A program made the position numbers and the translations under genes. The notes below the pieces were generated by a model. The model saw only the letters and a list, made by a program, of their open reading frames with translations. It did no database searches and was not told the origin of the DNA. Of a DNA stretch of 64,000 nt, positions 55,488-62,478 are shown piece after piece (the first letter of the stretch is position 1; each line of letters opens with the position of its first letter). The DNA is from an uncultured Coprococcus sp. (lineage in GTDB: Bacteria; Bacillota; Clostridia; Lachnospirales; Lachnospiraceae): positions 1 to 64,000 of the forward strand of contig CAKQIY010000011.1 in the NCBI GenBank assembly GCA_934247115.1. The letters run 5' to 3'.

Positions 55488-55578
55488 ATATACATAGTAA
55501 ATAGAATTATTGACAATATGTACAGGCAAAAAAGGAAAATATACATAGGACGAAATAAGGTCTGATGATGATGTATAT
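55488..55578. promoter_or_regulatory. Repeated ATATACATAG motif between XRE gene and fabF
   Basis: ATATACATAG occurs at 55488-55497 and 55539-55548, and an inverted ATGTATAT at 55571-55578. Three copies in about 90 AT-rich bases between divergent genes could be operator sites for the XRE protein; chance is not excluded. Apart from these and the fabF promoter I see nothing in 55380-55734. Confidence 0.35.
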
Positions 55579-55636
55579 AAAACAGATCAGGATGAATATA
55601 TCACGGGAGTCATGTAGTATTCAAAACTATTTAACC

Positions 55637-55665
55637 TTGTTATATATATCACATTGTGGTAAAAT
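55637..55665 (+). promoter_or_regulatory. SigA-type promoter for fabF
   Basis: TTGTTA (55637-55642), a 17-nt spacer and TAAAAT (55660-55665), about 62 nt before the start. Confidence 0.68.
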
Positions 55666-55734
55666 TTAAATATCTGAGCTGAGACATAGAATTGGGACAT
55701 GCAACAGATATAAATAAAAAATAAGAGGTATAAC

Positions 55735-56970
55735 ATGAAGAGAGTTGTTGTAACAGGAATGGGTGCAGTCACACCTATAGGAAACAGTGTAGAAGAGTTC
55801 TGGGAGAATATAAAGAAGAATACAGTTGGAATCGGGGAGATCACCAAGTTCGATGTCAGTGATTACAAGTGCAAGCTTGCCGCTGAAGTTAAGGACTTTG
55901 ATGCAAAGCAGTATATGGATCCAAAGGCTGCAAGACGTATGGAGCCATTCTGCCAGTATGCCATAGCCGCTACAGGTGAGGCTATTAAGGATGCAGGTCT
56001 TGACCTTGAGAAGGAAGACAGAACAAGGATCGGAACATGCATAGGAAACGGACTTGGCGGTGTGGCAACGATAGAGAAGGAGCACAAGAAAGTCGTAGAG
56101 GGCAAGGCAAACAGAGTCAGCGTAATGATGGTTCCTATGATGATATCCAACATGGCTGCGGGCAATGTTGCAATACAGTTTGGACTTGAGGGCAAATGTA
56201 CAGATATAGTTACAGCCTGTGCTACAGGAACAAACTCTATTGGAGAGGCTTACAGATATATACAGGCAGGAGAGGCTGATGTCATGGTTGCAGGTGGTGC
56301 AGAGTCACCTATCTGTGAGACCAACGTATCTGGATTTATCTCGATGACAGCACTTTCAAGCGCAGAAGACCCTATGAGGGCATCCATACCATTTGACAAG
56401 GACAGATGTGGATTCGTAATAGCTGAGGGCGCAGGAGTTGTCGTACTTGAGTCACTTGAGCATGCTCAGGCGAGAGGTGCCCAGATCCTGGCTGAGGTAG
56501 TCGGATATGGTTCAACCTGTGATGCATATCACATCACATCCCCTAAGGAGGACGGAAGTGGCGCAGGACGTGCCATGAAGCTTGCCATGGAGGAGGCCGG
56601 AATCACACCTGCTGACGTTGACTACATCAACGCACACGGAACAAGTACCCATCACAATGACCTCTTTGAGACAAGAGCCATCAAGTATGCCATGGGCGAT
56701 GACGCATACAATGTGAACATCAATTCCACAAAGTCTATGATAGGACATCTGTTTGGAGCTGCCGGTGCAGTTGAGTTCATCACGTGCGTGAAGTCTATAG
56801 AGGATTCATACATCCATCCAACAGTTGGTCTCCGTGAGACCGAGGGCGAGATGGATCTCAACTATACAATGGGTGAGGGTGTACATAAGGATATTACATA
56901 CGCGCTCAGCAATTCACTGGGATTTGGCGGACACAACGCAAGTATCCTTGTGAAGAAGTTCGAGGAATAG
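55735..56970 (+). CDS. fabF: 3-oxoacyl-ACP synthase II
   Basis: FabF (EC 2.3.1.179) condenses malonyl-ACP with acyl-ACP during elongation. The 411 residues carry the thiolase-fold triad: Cys near 162 in TACATGTNSIGEA, His near 301 in NAHGTSTHHND and His near 338 in KSMIGHLFGAAG. The N-terminus MKRVVVTGMGAVTPIGNS is standard. GAGG precedes the ATG. It lies apart from fabD-fabG, separated by the XRE gene, with its own promoter, and is followed by a CobL-like gene in the same transcript. Confidence 0.97.
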   Translation: MKRVVVTGMGAVTPIGNSVEEFWENIKKNTVGIGEITKFDVSDYKCKLAAEVKDFDAKQYMDPKAARRMEPFCQYAIAATGEAIKDAGLDLEKEDRTRIGTCIGNGLGGVATIEKEHKKVVEGKANRVSVMMVPMMISNMAAGNVAIQFGLEGKCTDIVTACATGTNSIGEAYRYIQAGEADVMVAGGAESPICETNVSGFISMTALSSAEDPMRASIPFDKDRCGFVIAEGAGVVVLESLEHAQARGAQILAEVVGYGSTCDAYHITSPKEDGSGAGRAMKLAMEEAGITPADVDYINAHGTSTHHNDLFETRAIKYAMGDDAYNVNINSTKSMIGHLFGAAGAVEFITCVKSIEDSYIHPTVGLRETEGEMDLNYTMGEGVHKDITYALSNSLGFGGHNASILVKKFEE

Positions 56971-56995
56971 AGCAGCATAAAGGAGGGTTACAATT

Positions 56996-57889
56996 ATGTA
57001 CGAGAACAAGGATATGCTCAGCTGGCTTGGATATTTTGCAGATATGATGAAGGTCAGCCCTGAGAAGATAAAGATGCTGAATATATGTGGAAAGCAGAAG
57101 AATGTTGTTCCAACTATAGACACGCACAAGAGGGTGCTGATATTTGCAGATCAGAGTCATGAGGATCTGTTGTACACGCTGTGGGAGAAGGGCTTTGGCG
57201 AGTATGACATGTGGTATGCCGAGGGAACTGAACCTGGCGGCGAGGTACAGCACGACAAGATAGAGAAGGTGCTCAATAAAAAGATAACAGGACCAACAGT
57301 TATATTTATCATGAACGAAAAGACAAGGGAATCTGTCAGATACGGAATTGCAAATGATTTCTTCTCTGCTGGAACAGTACACTATGTCGGTAAGGAGATA
57401 AGAGCGGTCATCATGAGCCTGCTGGATGTGGATACACATGATACTATCCTGGCACTTCAGGCTGAGAGTATAGTAATCGAGGCTGCTATCGTGGCAAGCG
57501 AGGGCAATATCATAGCTGTTGAACCGGACGAGGGTTCTAGAAGATCCATGGAAGAGAATGTTGATAAGTTCGGAGTACATAATGTCCAGATCATCCCGGA
57601 TATGAGCGAGGAGACTCTGGCAGCGATACCTGTCCCAAGGCTTGCGTTTATAGTTGCAAACCATTATCTTGAGTCTGATATGGAGAGACTTTTGAAAATC
57701 AATCCGGAGATGCAGTTTGTCATATATACTCTTGATCTTGGTATACTTGCCCAGGCAAAGCTCATATTTGACAAGCTTGGAATCAAGAATATGGAGGCTA
57801 TCCAGATATCTGTATCCAAGACCAACAAGGATAACATGTTTGTGACCCAGCCATCACCATGGCTTATCACAGGTGCGGCTGAGAAATAA
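56996..57889 (+). CDS. Degenerate CobL/CbiT-like protein of unknown function
   Basis: A 297-residue protein. The overall pattern resembles the methyltransferase half of precorrin-6Y methyltransferase: VGKEIRAVIMSLLDVDTHDT (131-150), then IVIEAAIVASEGNIIAVEPD (159-178), NVDKFGVHNVQIIPDMSEE and AIQISVSKTNKDNMF near the end, as in CbiT. But the SAM-binding glycine loop is replaced by TILALQAESIVIE (150-162), so methyl transfer is doubtful. The first 120 residues recall part of the CbiE half. No other cobalamin gene is near. It follows fabF by 25 nt behind AAAGGAGGG, so it is expressed with it. Possibly a non-catalytic ligand- or partner-binding protein. Confidence 0.6.
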   Translation: MYENKDMLSWLGYFADMMKVSPEKIKMLNICGKQKNVVPTIDTHKRVLIFADQSHEDLLYTLWEKGFGEYDMWYAEGTEPGGEVQHDKIEKVLNKKITGPTVIFIMNEKTRESVRYGIANDFFSAGTVHYVGKEIRAVIMSLLDVDTHDTILALQAESIVIEAAIVASEGNIIAVEPDEGSRRSMEENVDKFGVHNVQIIPDMSEETLAAIPVPRLAFIVANHYLESDMERLLKINPEMQFVIYTLDLGILAQAKLIFDKLGIKNMEAIQISVSKTNKDNMFVTQPSPWLITGAAEK

Positions 57890-57949
57890 ACGGATTGTTA
57901 GAATCTGTAATGAAATATAGATAGTAACGAACTATAATAATAAGAAGTT

Positions 57950-58020
57950 AAAATGCCAGAAGAGACTGATACATATGTAAGATGTTTATGAGATCAGTTC
58001 CTTCTGGCGTTTGTGTTTTT
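57950..58020 (+). terminator. Intrinsic terminator of the fabF transcript
   Basis: AATGCCAGAAGAGACTGAT pairs with ATCAGTTCCTTCTGGCGTT with few mismatches around a loop of about 30 nt, and the tail is GTGTTTTT. Confidence 0.78.
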
Positions 58021-58069
58021 ATATATGGTCAGCCAGTATCAGCAATGTGCTGGCACTGCATTGGATACT

Positions 58070-58813
58070 TTAAGAAATAGGCGGCATCCGGGTATCTTGA
58101 AGCCTGATTATGCCGAGAATAGTTCCAAGGCATATTATATCGCTCGTGAGATATATGGATTTGTCACATCTGCTGATGGCCTCAAGGTACGGTGAACCAT
58201 CGCGCTCAGTGTATTTGCGGATCATCTCAACACCATCCTCGTTCAGAAATACGGCAATATCACCAAATCTCGGAAAGTCCTTCTCGACAGCCAGAATATC
58301 CCCTTTCATATAGATGGGATGCAGCATGTTTGTTGTAAGGCGAAGGCAGTAGTCTGCCGATGAAAAATAATCCTGAGGTATATCTATAAATTCGGTCGCA
58401 TGAGTTGAATAGTCTGTGTTGGATGCGAGAGTGTGTGTGGATGATATACATGGTATCTTACGTGTCCCAAGTTCTGTGGAATCAGCAGGAAGTCTGCGTT
58501 GCATGTGATCCTCAGAGTCTGCCATGAGCATGACCATGTTCTTGCCATGAATATTGAGAGTCCTGAATTTGCTGAGAAGATATAGTTCTTCCGGAGTGAG
58601 ACTTTGGCGATGGAGAAATCCGTCCATAGTGCATCCCAGCGCATCGGCAATGGAGATCATGAGCTGGATCCCGGGACTTTTGGTCTTGCCGCTTCTTATA
58701 GCTTTTATCGTGTCCTCTGATATTCCGGTCATATCTGCCAGCTGGCTGATAGTCACACCCTTTTCAGCCATTACATCCTTTAGTCTATATCCAATATTGT
58801 AATGCTCACCCAT
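58070..58813 (-). CDS. XRE - S24 (LexA/CI-like) repressor with missing catalytic serine
   Basis: A 247-residue protein. The HTH is at about 8-60 (YRLKDVMAEKGVTISQLADM, DTIKAIRSG). The C-terminal domain has the S24/LexA fold pattern, FPRFGDIAVFLNEDGVEMIR with the conserved Lys near 200. Where LexA/CI have the nucleophile (usually GDSMxP) this protein reads LTTNMLHPIY with Asn162, so self-cleavage should not occur. Phage-type or stress repressors have this architecture; no phage genes are adjacent. A 1-kb geneless interval lies upstream. Confidence 0.87.
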   Translation of the reverse strand: MGEHYNIGYRLKDVMAEKGVTISQLADMTGISEDTIKAIRSGKTKSPGIQLMISIADALGCTMDGFLHRQSLTPEELYLLSKFRTLNIHGKNMVMLMADSEDHMQRRLPADSTELGTRKIPCISSTHTLASNTDYSTHATEFIDIPQDYFSSADYCLRLTTNMLHPIYMKGDILAVEKDFPRFGDIAVFLNEDGVEMIRKYTERDGSPYLEAISRCDKSIYLTSDIICLGTILGIIRLQDTRMPPIS

Positions 58814-58933
58814 ATAAATTTACCCCACATTAAAAAACAAATAAAAACAGTCTGCCATTTTACATATAAATATGCATAATATACAAACAGACATATTCAT
58901 TATATATAGAAGAAAGTCAAATGTCCATAATAA

Positions 58934-58951
58934 AGTGTAACAATATACACT
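58934..58951. promoter_or_regulatory. Palindromic site upstream of the S24-type repressor
   Basis: AGTGTA and TACACT are perfect inverted 6-mers with a 6-nt spacer, 120 nt from the repressor start. It is a candidate autoregulatory operator; the assignment rests only on symmetry and position. Confidence 0.4.
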
Positions 58952-58992
58952 ATTGTGTGAAACCGTGGTGCGCAGTGGTGTATAAACATCGC

Positions 58993-59165
58993 TTCCATTT
59001 GTTTTTCAAATAGGTATAATAGAAGTATCTGTTACATCGAGAGATGACAAGGGGGTCATTTTCTACAAACAATAATCTGTCACAATGGGGGTGGCGGATT
59101 TCGGCAGAGGGAACAGGGCTATCACATATCGAGAGTTGGGCGTCGATGTGAAGATAGCCTTTTTT
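58993..59165 (+). ncRNA. Candidate small RNA with promoter and terminator
   Basis: A perfect TATAAT (59015-59020), with a weak -35 (TTCCAT at 58993) and 16-nt spacing, would start a transcript near 59027. A strong terminator ends it: GGCTATC at 59117 pairs with GATAGCC ending at 59159 (inner ATCGA/TCGAT extends the stem), then TTTTTT. The RNA would be about 139 nt. It contains a GATGAC/GTCATT hairpin. I see no credible small protein in it and do not recognise an RNA family. Confidence 0.48.
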
Positions 59166-59345
59166 CGTGGGTGGGGACGGACGGCTGTCACTTGTGCCCC
59201 GGCAATAATTCTGTGCGTGTTATCACCGCTCTACGTCCTTCGTTTTGCAGTCTCTATTTGCATGCGGCGCCGCCCGCGATAAGGGCGTTTGCGGTCTCTG
59301 CCTTAGCAAGAGAGACAGCGAAACTCAGTTGTATTCGCTACCGAT
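59085..59345. other. GC-rich island in the 58.8-59.9 kb geneless interval
   Basis: This block is clearly richer in G and C than the AT-rich sequence on both sides and contains GCGGCGCCGC, GTCTCT/AGAGAC and other short palindromes. GGTGGGGACGGACG (59170-59183) is an exact inverted copy of 47101-47114 beside the palindromic element. The open frames in it look unlike real proteins. A dispersed repeat or the remains of an insertion is the best description. From 59346 to 59544 I see only AT-rich sequence with a small hairpin near 59430-59462. Confidence 0.5.
59117..59165 (+). terminator. Intrinsic terminator in the geneless interval
   Basis: GGCTATC and ATCGA pair with TCGAT and GATAGCC, followed by six Ts. 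No protein gene ends nearby on this strand. Confidence 0.8.
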
Positions 59346-59544
59346 ACCCACATATTATGATTTTATCTATAATCAGTCTGTTTTTGCGTAAAAGGGATAA
59401 AATTATATATTTTTATGTGATATTGGGGGGCTGGGATACAAAAATCAGGATATTATCCCAGTGAGTGCTTTTGATTTGAAATAGGGATAATATTGTAGTA
59501 AATAAAGTTGAATTTCGAGCAAAATATAAAAACAGCGTGTTACG

Positions 59545-59606
59545 TAACGCTGTTGCTTAGAGATTTAACATTGTTGGCTAGAGTGACATAACGCCGTTGC
59601 TTAGAG
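59545..59606. repeat. Three 18-bp iterons upstream of the HAD gene
   Basis: TAACGCTGTTGCTTAGAG (59545-59562) and TAACGCCGTTGCTTAGAG (59589-59606) match at 17 of 18 positions, and a third, weaker copy lies between them (59566-59583, 14 of 18). Spacing is 21 and 23 bp, two helical turns. The first copy overlaps an AACAGCGT/ACGCTGTT palindrome. Such phased repeats commonly bind a regulator. Confidence 0.65.
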
Positions 59607-59883
59607 TGGATTGAATTGAGTTGATAGAAGTCCCACTGATTATAAACTAAATGTTAAAATTATTAAAAAAGTATAAACTGGCGATACACTAGGTTTTATG
59701 CGGGTTTCTTGCGAAAACTGCGACAAAAACGTGTTTTTGTTATGAAAAACAATACAAATATAAAAAATGATTAAAATATGCCTATAAGGGCAAATAAATG
59801 ACTTTAAATTTTTTTTGAATGGTGATAAAATACGCAAGCAAGGAGCGAGAGAGCTTGTAAAAAAAATAGGGGAGTATGACCGT

Positions 59884-60357
59884 ATGAATGTAGTATTTTT
59901 TGATGTAGACGGTGTACTGAATTCAGAAAAATTCCTGTGTGATAAACAAGGGGAGTTTATCAATCCAAAGAATGTGGCGAATCTTAAAATGATAGTTGAT
60001 GCCACACATGCTAAGCTGGTTATGACCAGTGACTGGAGAAAACAGGTGATTGATAAGGATGTCAGTAAAGCTCATGTAAGAGAACTGATAGGCAGACTTG
60101 CCGATGCTGGAATGGAAGTATATGGGGCAACTTCTTCAGGGGATGAGCTCAGAAGCAAGTATGGAGATTATACCAGAGCCTGTGCAGTCAAGGATTATGT
60201 GACTGCGAATTCCGTAGAGGGATATGTCATACTGGATGATATGGATATGGACTGGGAGGCTCATGAACTCGATTCTCACTGGATCAACACAGAGAACGTA
60301 CTTGTGGGGCTGTCTGAGGCAGATGCCAGGAATGCTATTTCAATAATAAACCAATAA
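59884..60357 (+). CDS. HAD-fold protein related to HAD domains of RNA-repair proteins
   Basis: A 157-residue protein. HAD motif I is VVFFDVDGVLNSEKF (DxDGVL with nucleophile Asp7), motif II LVMTSDWRK near 45 and motif III/IV VILDDMDMDW near 115-124. This layout (small, DxDGVLN start, TSDWR) matches the HAD domain described in 'Swiss army knife' RNA-repair proteins and in phage phosphatases. The frame begins at 59815, but GGGGAG fits the ATG at 59884. It lies 14 kb from the Pnkp-like gene. Role in RNA end repair is inference; a general phosphatase is possible. Confidence 0.8.
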   Translation: MNVVFFDVDGVLNSEKFLCDKQGEFINPKNVANLKMIVDATHAKLVMTSDWRKQVIDKDVSKAHVRELIGRLADAGMEVYGATSSGDELRSKYGDYTRACAVKDYVTANSVEGYVILDDMDMDWEAHELDSHWINTENVLVGLSEADARNAISIINQ

Positions 60358-60415
60358 TAAACCTGGGATAGCATTTTGACATATAACAAAACAGTGCGAA
60401 AGGAAGTGATGTCTT

Positions 60416-61099
60416 ACGGATCTGGCAGAAGAGTTATCCAATGAACTCCAATGCAAAACAGTATTTACAATACCAATATTTGGTGGAATACCGGTAACAG
60501 AATCTGTGGTGGTAACATGGATCATTATGGCAGTGCTGGTGCTGTTGTCTATCATACTTGTAAGGAATCTCAGGGTCGAGAATCCCGGTAAGAAGCAGCT
60601 TGTGCTGGAGACCATAATAACTACCTTTAACAACCTGTTCAAAGGTGTTATCGGAGAGGCGGGCATGAAGTATGTTCCTTACCTGATAACGGTTATTCTG
60701 TACATTGGTATGGCAAACATCATGGGTGTGTTTGGCTTTAAACCACCGACAAAGGATCTGAATGTGACAGCCTCTCTAGCCATCATGAGTATAATACTCG
60801 TACAGGTGGCAGGAATAAGAGGAAAGGGAACGAAAGGATGGGTCAAGAGCTTTGCAGAGCCGGTAGCAATAGTTGCACCGCTTAATGTACTTGAGCTTGT
60901 CATCAAGCCACTGTCGCTGTGTATGCGACTTTTTGGTAATGTTCTCGGAGCATTCGTCATCATGAAGCTGATAGAGGCAGTAGTTCCACTCATTGTCCCT
61001 ATCCCACTCAGCCTGTATTTTGATTTCTTTGATGGATTCTTACAGGCATTTGTATTTACTTTCCTGACTACGCTTTATATGCAGGAAGCGATGGAGTAA
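60416..61099 (+). CDS. atpB: ATP synthase Fo subunit a (unusual start)
   Basis: Subunit a forms the proton half-channels against the c ring. The conserved membrane core is visible: TWIIMAVLVLLSIILV, LVQVAGIRGKGTKGW, KPLSLCMRLFGNVLGAFVIM with the essential Arg, and FLQAFVFTFLTTLYMQEAME at the end. The frame stays coding back to a TGA at 60407 (DLAEELSNELQC then KTVFTIPIFGGIPVTES, as in related subunits), but it has no ATG, GTG or TTG before the GTG at 60506. AGGAAG (60401-60406) is 9 nt before an in-frame ACG at 60416, which I take as the start. An ATG at 60409 is out of frame by one base, so an indel is the alternative. No atpI precedes it. Confidence 0.85.
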   Translation, partial: TDLAEELSNELQCKTVFTIPIFGGIPVTESVVVTWIIMAVLVLLSIILVRNLRVENPGKKQLVLETIITTFNNLFKGVIGEAGMKYVPYLITVILYIGMANIMGVFGFKPPTKDLNVTASLAIMSIILVQVAGIRGKGTKGWVKSFAEPVAIVAPLNVLELVIKPLSLCMRLFGNVLGAFVIMKLIEAVVPLIVPIPLSLYFDFFDGFLQAFVFTFLTTLYMQEAME

Positions 61100-61143
61100 A
61101 GGTTATTTGAAATTTAAAATGAAAATAAGAAGGAGAAAATGAT

Positions 61144-61368
61144 ATGAACGGATTATTAGCAATTGGAGCAGGTATAGCAGCATTAGTAGGACTTGGAGCA
61201 GGACTTGGAATCGGTCTTGCAACATCAAAGGCAGTTGAGGCTGTAGCCAGACAGCCGGAGGCAGACGGAAAGATCACAAAGCTTCTTATCATCGGTTGTG
61301 CCCTTGCAGAGGCAACAGCTATCTACGGTTTCGTTATCGGACTTCTTGCAATCATTCTTCTTAAGTAA
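61144..61368 (+). CDS. atpE: ATP synthase Fo subunit c
   Basis: A 74-residue hairpin of two membrane helices, forming the rotor ring. Helix 1 is glycine-rich (GAGIAALVGLGAGLGIGLAT), the polar loop is ARQPEADGK, and helix 2 carries the ion-binding Glu in LAEATAIYGFV. Sodium-type subunits such as that of Ilyobacter have a Gln in helix 1 and Ser-Thr after the Glu. Here these positions are Ile and Ala, so the ring is probably proton-specific. GAAGGAG precedes the ATG. Confidence 0.97.
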   Translation: MNGLLAIGAGIAALVGLGAGLGIGLATSKAVEAVARQPEADGKITKLLIIGCALAEATAIYGFVIGLLAIILLK

Positions 61369-61471
61369 TCAGATTTTTGGTCAGATGGATATTTTAATAG
61401 AAATATCTAATAGAAATCTGGAATTGCAGAATAGATGCGGATAATAGAAACAGAAAGATAGGAGTGGCTAT

Positions 61472-61978
61472 ATGATTGATATAGAATTTTCTACAATAGC
61501 ATTCACCATTATCAACTTAATAGTTCTGTTTCTTCTTTTGAAGAAGTTCTTGATAGGACCGATCAACGATGTCATCAAGAAGAGAGAAGATATGATCGCT
61601 GGTACCATATCGGATGCCAACAGTCAGAAGGCTGAAGCAATGAAACTCAAGGCTCAGTATGAGGATACCCTTGCAGGGGTTGACGCTGAGTGCAGGGATC
61701 TCCGTGAGAAATCCCGTGTGGAGGCCCGGAATGAGTACAGCCGTATCATAGATCAGGCTGATGCAAAGTCAGTCAAGATGATAAAGGATGCGGAGAAGAC
61801 CATAGAGATCAAGCAGAACAAGGCACTTTCTGATATGCAGTCACAGATCGCAGAGCTTGCAATGGCAGCAGCCGGCAAGATCGTGGGTGGTGAAGGTGAT
61901 GCGGAATCAGCAGGAGCTGCCATGTATGACGAGTTTTTGAATGAAGTAGGTGATTCAGGTGACACAGAAGGCAATTAA
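61472..61978 (+). CDS. atpF: ATP synthase Fo subunit b
   Basis: A 168-residue stator subunit: one N-terminal membrane span (FTIINLIVLFLLLKKFL), the conserved PINDVIKKRE just after, then a long charged helix that dimerises and runs to F1 (Ala/Glu/Lys-rich, residues 40-150). It overlaps atpH by about 20 nt. AGGAGTGG precedes the ATG. Confidence 0.95.
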   Translation: MIDIEFSTIAFTIINLIVLFLLLKKFLIGPINDVIKKREDMIAGTISDANSQKAEAMKLKAQYEDTLAGVDAECRDLREKSRVEARNEYSRIIDQADAKSVKMIKDAEKTIEIKQNKALSDMQSQIAELAMAAAGKIVGGEGDAESAGAAMYDEFLNEVGDSGDTEGN

Positions 61979-62474
61979 TTACGGAATTGTCCTCTATCAG
62001 CTTGGAATCAGTCAGGACATGGTGGAGGAGATAAAGGCGCTGGTGGATGGTAGTCCGGAGCTGGTATTTGCACTGGCAAATCCAGTGGTCAGCCATGCAG
62101 ACAAGCGCAAGGTCGTTGACAGGGTATTTGACAGATTTGGCAATAAGGATCTGGTAAATTTCATGAAGACCCTGTGTGACAACGATGGATTTGACATGAT
62201 ACATGACATATTTGACGAGTATGAGAAGTATGCCAGAGAGCAGCAGGATATCCTTTCGGCAACTCTCTATTATGTCACACCGCCAACTGATAAGCAGAAA
62301 GCGGGTATCGAGAACTTCCTTATGAAAGAGTATGGAAGCAAGGCGGTACAGCTTTCCATGGTGGAGAAAAAAGAATTGATAGGTGGATTTGTCATAAGAA
62401 CGGGAGACCGCGAGTACGACAGAAGCATTCTGGGCAGGTACAAATCCCTTAGACAGAAACTGGTTATGAGGTGA
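61959..62474 (+). CDS. atpH: ATP synthase F1 subunit delta
   Basis: Subunit delta joins the b stalk to the top of F1. The 171-residue protein starts KAINYGIVLYQLGI and keeps FMKTLCDNDGFDMI and the C-terminal ELIGGFVIRTGDREYDRSIL. The start is a GTG: 61959 has TAGGTGA at good distance; the GTG at 61950 is possible. Either overlaps the end of atpF, indicating coupled translation. Confidence 0.93.
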   Translation: MTQKAINYGIVLYQLGISQDMVEEIKALVDGSPELVFALANPVVSHADKRKVVDRVFDRFGNKDLVNFMKTLCDNDGFDMIHDIFDEYEKYAREQQDILSATLYYVTPPTDKQKAGIENFLMKEYGSKAVQLSMVEKKELIGGFVIRTGDREYDRSILGRYKSLRQKLVMR

Positions 62475-62478
62475 TAAA

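Noticed and set aside
59085..59464. Two small plus-strand frames in the GC-rich island
   Set aside because: Arg/Cys-rich translations with no ribosome site and composition unlike other genes here; they overlap each other and a strong terminator. Treated as non-coding repeat.
60331..60380. Hairpin AATGCTAT/ATAGCATT after the HAD gene as a terminator
   Set aside because: Eight-bp stem with a loop of about 29 nt and only a short T-run; too weak to call. Whether the HAD gene and atp operon are cotranscribed stays open.
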